From the NCBI GenBank assembly GCA_012032065.1, contig JAAURV010000045.1, positions 1 to 14,520 on the forward strand: 14,520 bases of DNA, read 5' to 3'. Below the pieces are notes generated by a model that made no database searches, had not been told where the DNA came from, and was given only the letters and a program-made list of their open reading frames with translations. Position 1 is the stretch's first letter. Each line of letters begins with the position of its first letter. Both the position numbers and the translations under genes were made by a program. Source of the DNA: Hyphomicrobiales bacterium (GTDB taxonomy: Bacteria; Pseudomonadota; Alphaproteobacteria; Rhizobiales; Aestuariivirgaceae). Shown here piece after piece: positions 13,514 through 14,520 of the stretch.

Positions 13514-14520
13514 CTAGCGGATCGGCGGGGCGTATTGCAGGCCGCCGTCTCTCCACAGCGCGTTCTTGCCGCGGGCGATCTTCAGGCCGGTGTTGGGTCC
13601 GACGTTGCGGTCGAATATCTCGCCGTAGTTTCCGACGCCCTTGATGACCTGCGCCGCCCATTCCTCGGTGAGGCCAAGCCCGGTGCCGAAGCCCGCGGCG
13701 GAACCGTCGGCGTTCTTCACGCCGAGCAGGCGCTGGACCTCCGGATTGGACGAGGCCATCATCTCGGTCACGTTTGCCGAGGTGAGGCCGAGTTCCTCAG
13801 CGTTAACCAGCGCGTAGTAGGTCCATTTGACCACGTTGAACCAGGCATCGTCGCCCTGGCGCACCACGGGACCCAATGGCTCCTTCGAGATGATCTCCGG
13901 CAGCACCATATGATCGTCCGGCTTGGCGAATTTCAGCTTGTCGGAGTAGAGGCCCGACTGATCGGTGGTGAACACGTCGCAGCGGCCTTCCTCGTAGGCC
14001 TTCAGAACTTCCTCGTTCTTCTCGAAGGCCACGACTTTGTATTCCAGCTTGTTGGCCTTGAAGTAGTCCGCGACGTTGAGTTCCGTTGTCGTTCCGGTCT
14101 GCGTGCACACCGCGGCGCCACCGAGCTGCAGGGCCGAAGTCACATCCGGATACTTGGTCTTGTTGAGCAGAAAGCCCTGGCCGTCATAGTACATGACGCC
14201 CGCGAACTTGAGGCCGAGCGAGGTGTCGCGGCTCATGGTCCAGGTGGTGTTGCGCGAGAGGATGTCGATCTCGCCCGACTGCAGCGCCGTGAAGCGCTCC
14301 TTGGCGTTCAATGGGACAAAGCGCACCCTGCTCGCGTCGCTGAAGATCGCGGCAGTCACGGCCCGGCAGAAGTCGGCGTCGATGCCGGTCCAATTGCCTT
14401 TGTCGTCGGGCGCGCTGAAGCCGGCGAGCCCCGTGTTGACGCCGCAGCTCAAGACCCCGCGCGCCTTTACGGTCTCGAGGGTGCGCGGCTGAGCTTGTGC
14501 GACAAGACCCGTCGCGCTGA
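13514..14520 (-). CDS. aapJ: General L-amino-acid ABC transporter substrate-binding protein AapJ (partial, start beyond right edge)
   Basis: This periplasmic binding protein delivers a broad range of L-amino acids to AapQMP. The frame is open to the last base of the window, so the start and most of the signal peptide lie outside; about 334 residues are present. The first readable residues, SATGLVAQAQPRTLETVK, look like the end of a signal peptide and the mature start. ARGVLSCGVNTGLAGFSAPD, DADFCRAVTAAIFSDASRV, SRNTTWTMSRDTSLGLKFAG, TQTGTTTELNVADYF, ISKEPLGPVVRQGDDAWFN and NYGEIFDRNVG are family hallmarks. No internal stop or frameshift is seen. A shorter start at 14452 (TTG) would remove the conserved N-terminus and is wrong. 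It is the first gene of aapJQMP on the minus strand. Confidence 0.95.
   Translation of the reverse strand, partial: SATGLVAQAQPRTLETVKARGVLSCGVNTGLAGFSAPDDKGNWTGIDADFCRAVTAAIFSDASRVRFVPLNAKERFTALQSGEIDILSRNTTWTMSRDTSLGLKFAGVMYYDGQGFLLNKTKYPDVTSALQLGGAAVCTQTGTTTELNVADYFKANKLEYKVVAFEKNEEVLKAYEEGRCDVFTTDQSGLYSDKLKFAKPDDHMVLPEIISKEPLGPVVRQGDDAWFNVVKWTYYALVNAEELGLTSANVTEMMASSNPEVQRLLGVKNADGSAAGFGTGLGLTEEWAAQVIKGVGNYGEIFDRNVGPNTGLKIARGKNALWRDGGLQYAPPIR

Noticed and set aside
1..14520. CRISPR array or insertion sequence
   Set aside because: No regularly spaced repeats, no cas genes, and no transposase-like protein were seen on either strand.

Overview
The window looks like chromosome of an alphaproteobacterium, most likely of the order Hyphomicrobiales (Rhizobiales). 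The evidence is the protein families and their order: protein-L-isoaspartate methyltransferase, TolC, and a PopZ/DUF2497 protein in a row, and a complete aapJQMP-type general amino-acid ABC transporter. GC is moderate (about 50-60 %), except for the first ~620 bases, which are near 70-75 % GC and look foreign.

Layout. 1-1303 (-): a PopZ-like polar organising protein whose last residues run directly into the MG2 region of a myxobacterial-style alpha-2-macroglobulin; this is a chimeric junction. 1416-2783 (-): tolC. 2902-3554 (-): a pcm-like methyltransferase broken by a one-base frameshift. 3677-4246: tRNA-Cys and tRNA-Asn flanking a small membrane protein gene. 4261-4935 (-): a glutathione S-transferase. 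4936-5291: a gene-free, highly structured region with an 88-nt three-way-junction fold and a 16-bp perfect palindrome just ahead of a cysteine synthase gene (5292-6317, +). 6314-6867 (-): a parDE toxin-antitoxin pair with a palindromic operator. 6955-8507 (+): alaX and a 3-mercaptopyruvate sulfurtransferase gene, translationally coupled. 8539-9180 (+): an AbrB/MazE-type antitoxin with a Fic/Doc toxin and an operator-promoter that predicts a leaderless transcript. 9186-10195 (-): a second AapJ-like binding protein with a probable frameshift in its signal peptide. 10252-10355: two adjacent hairpins with identical GAAT loops. 10352-14520 (-): aapP, aapM, aapQ and aapJ, the last running off the right edge.

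How the genes fit together. The centre is a sulfur/cysteine and translation-quality neighbourhood (cysteine synthase, AlaX editing, mercaptopyruvate sulfurtransferase, tRNA-Cys) into which two toxin-antitoxin modules appear to have been inserted. The right third is a broad amino-acid importer with a spare binding protein. Three separate places (left edge, pcm, second aapJ) need exactly one inserted or deleted base to restore a normal protein. That suggests either indel-type sequencing or assembly errors or recent gene decay. Together with the abrupt composition change near 620, it makes the left end the least trustworthy part of the window.

No CRISPR array, insertion sequence, integrase or rRNA was seen. 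No wholly new multi-gene system could be supported; the most original material is the structured RNA-like element before cysK, the twin GAAT hairpins, and the PopZ/alpha-2-macroglobulin junction.
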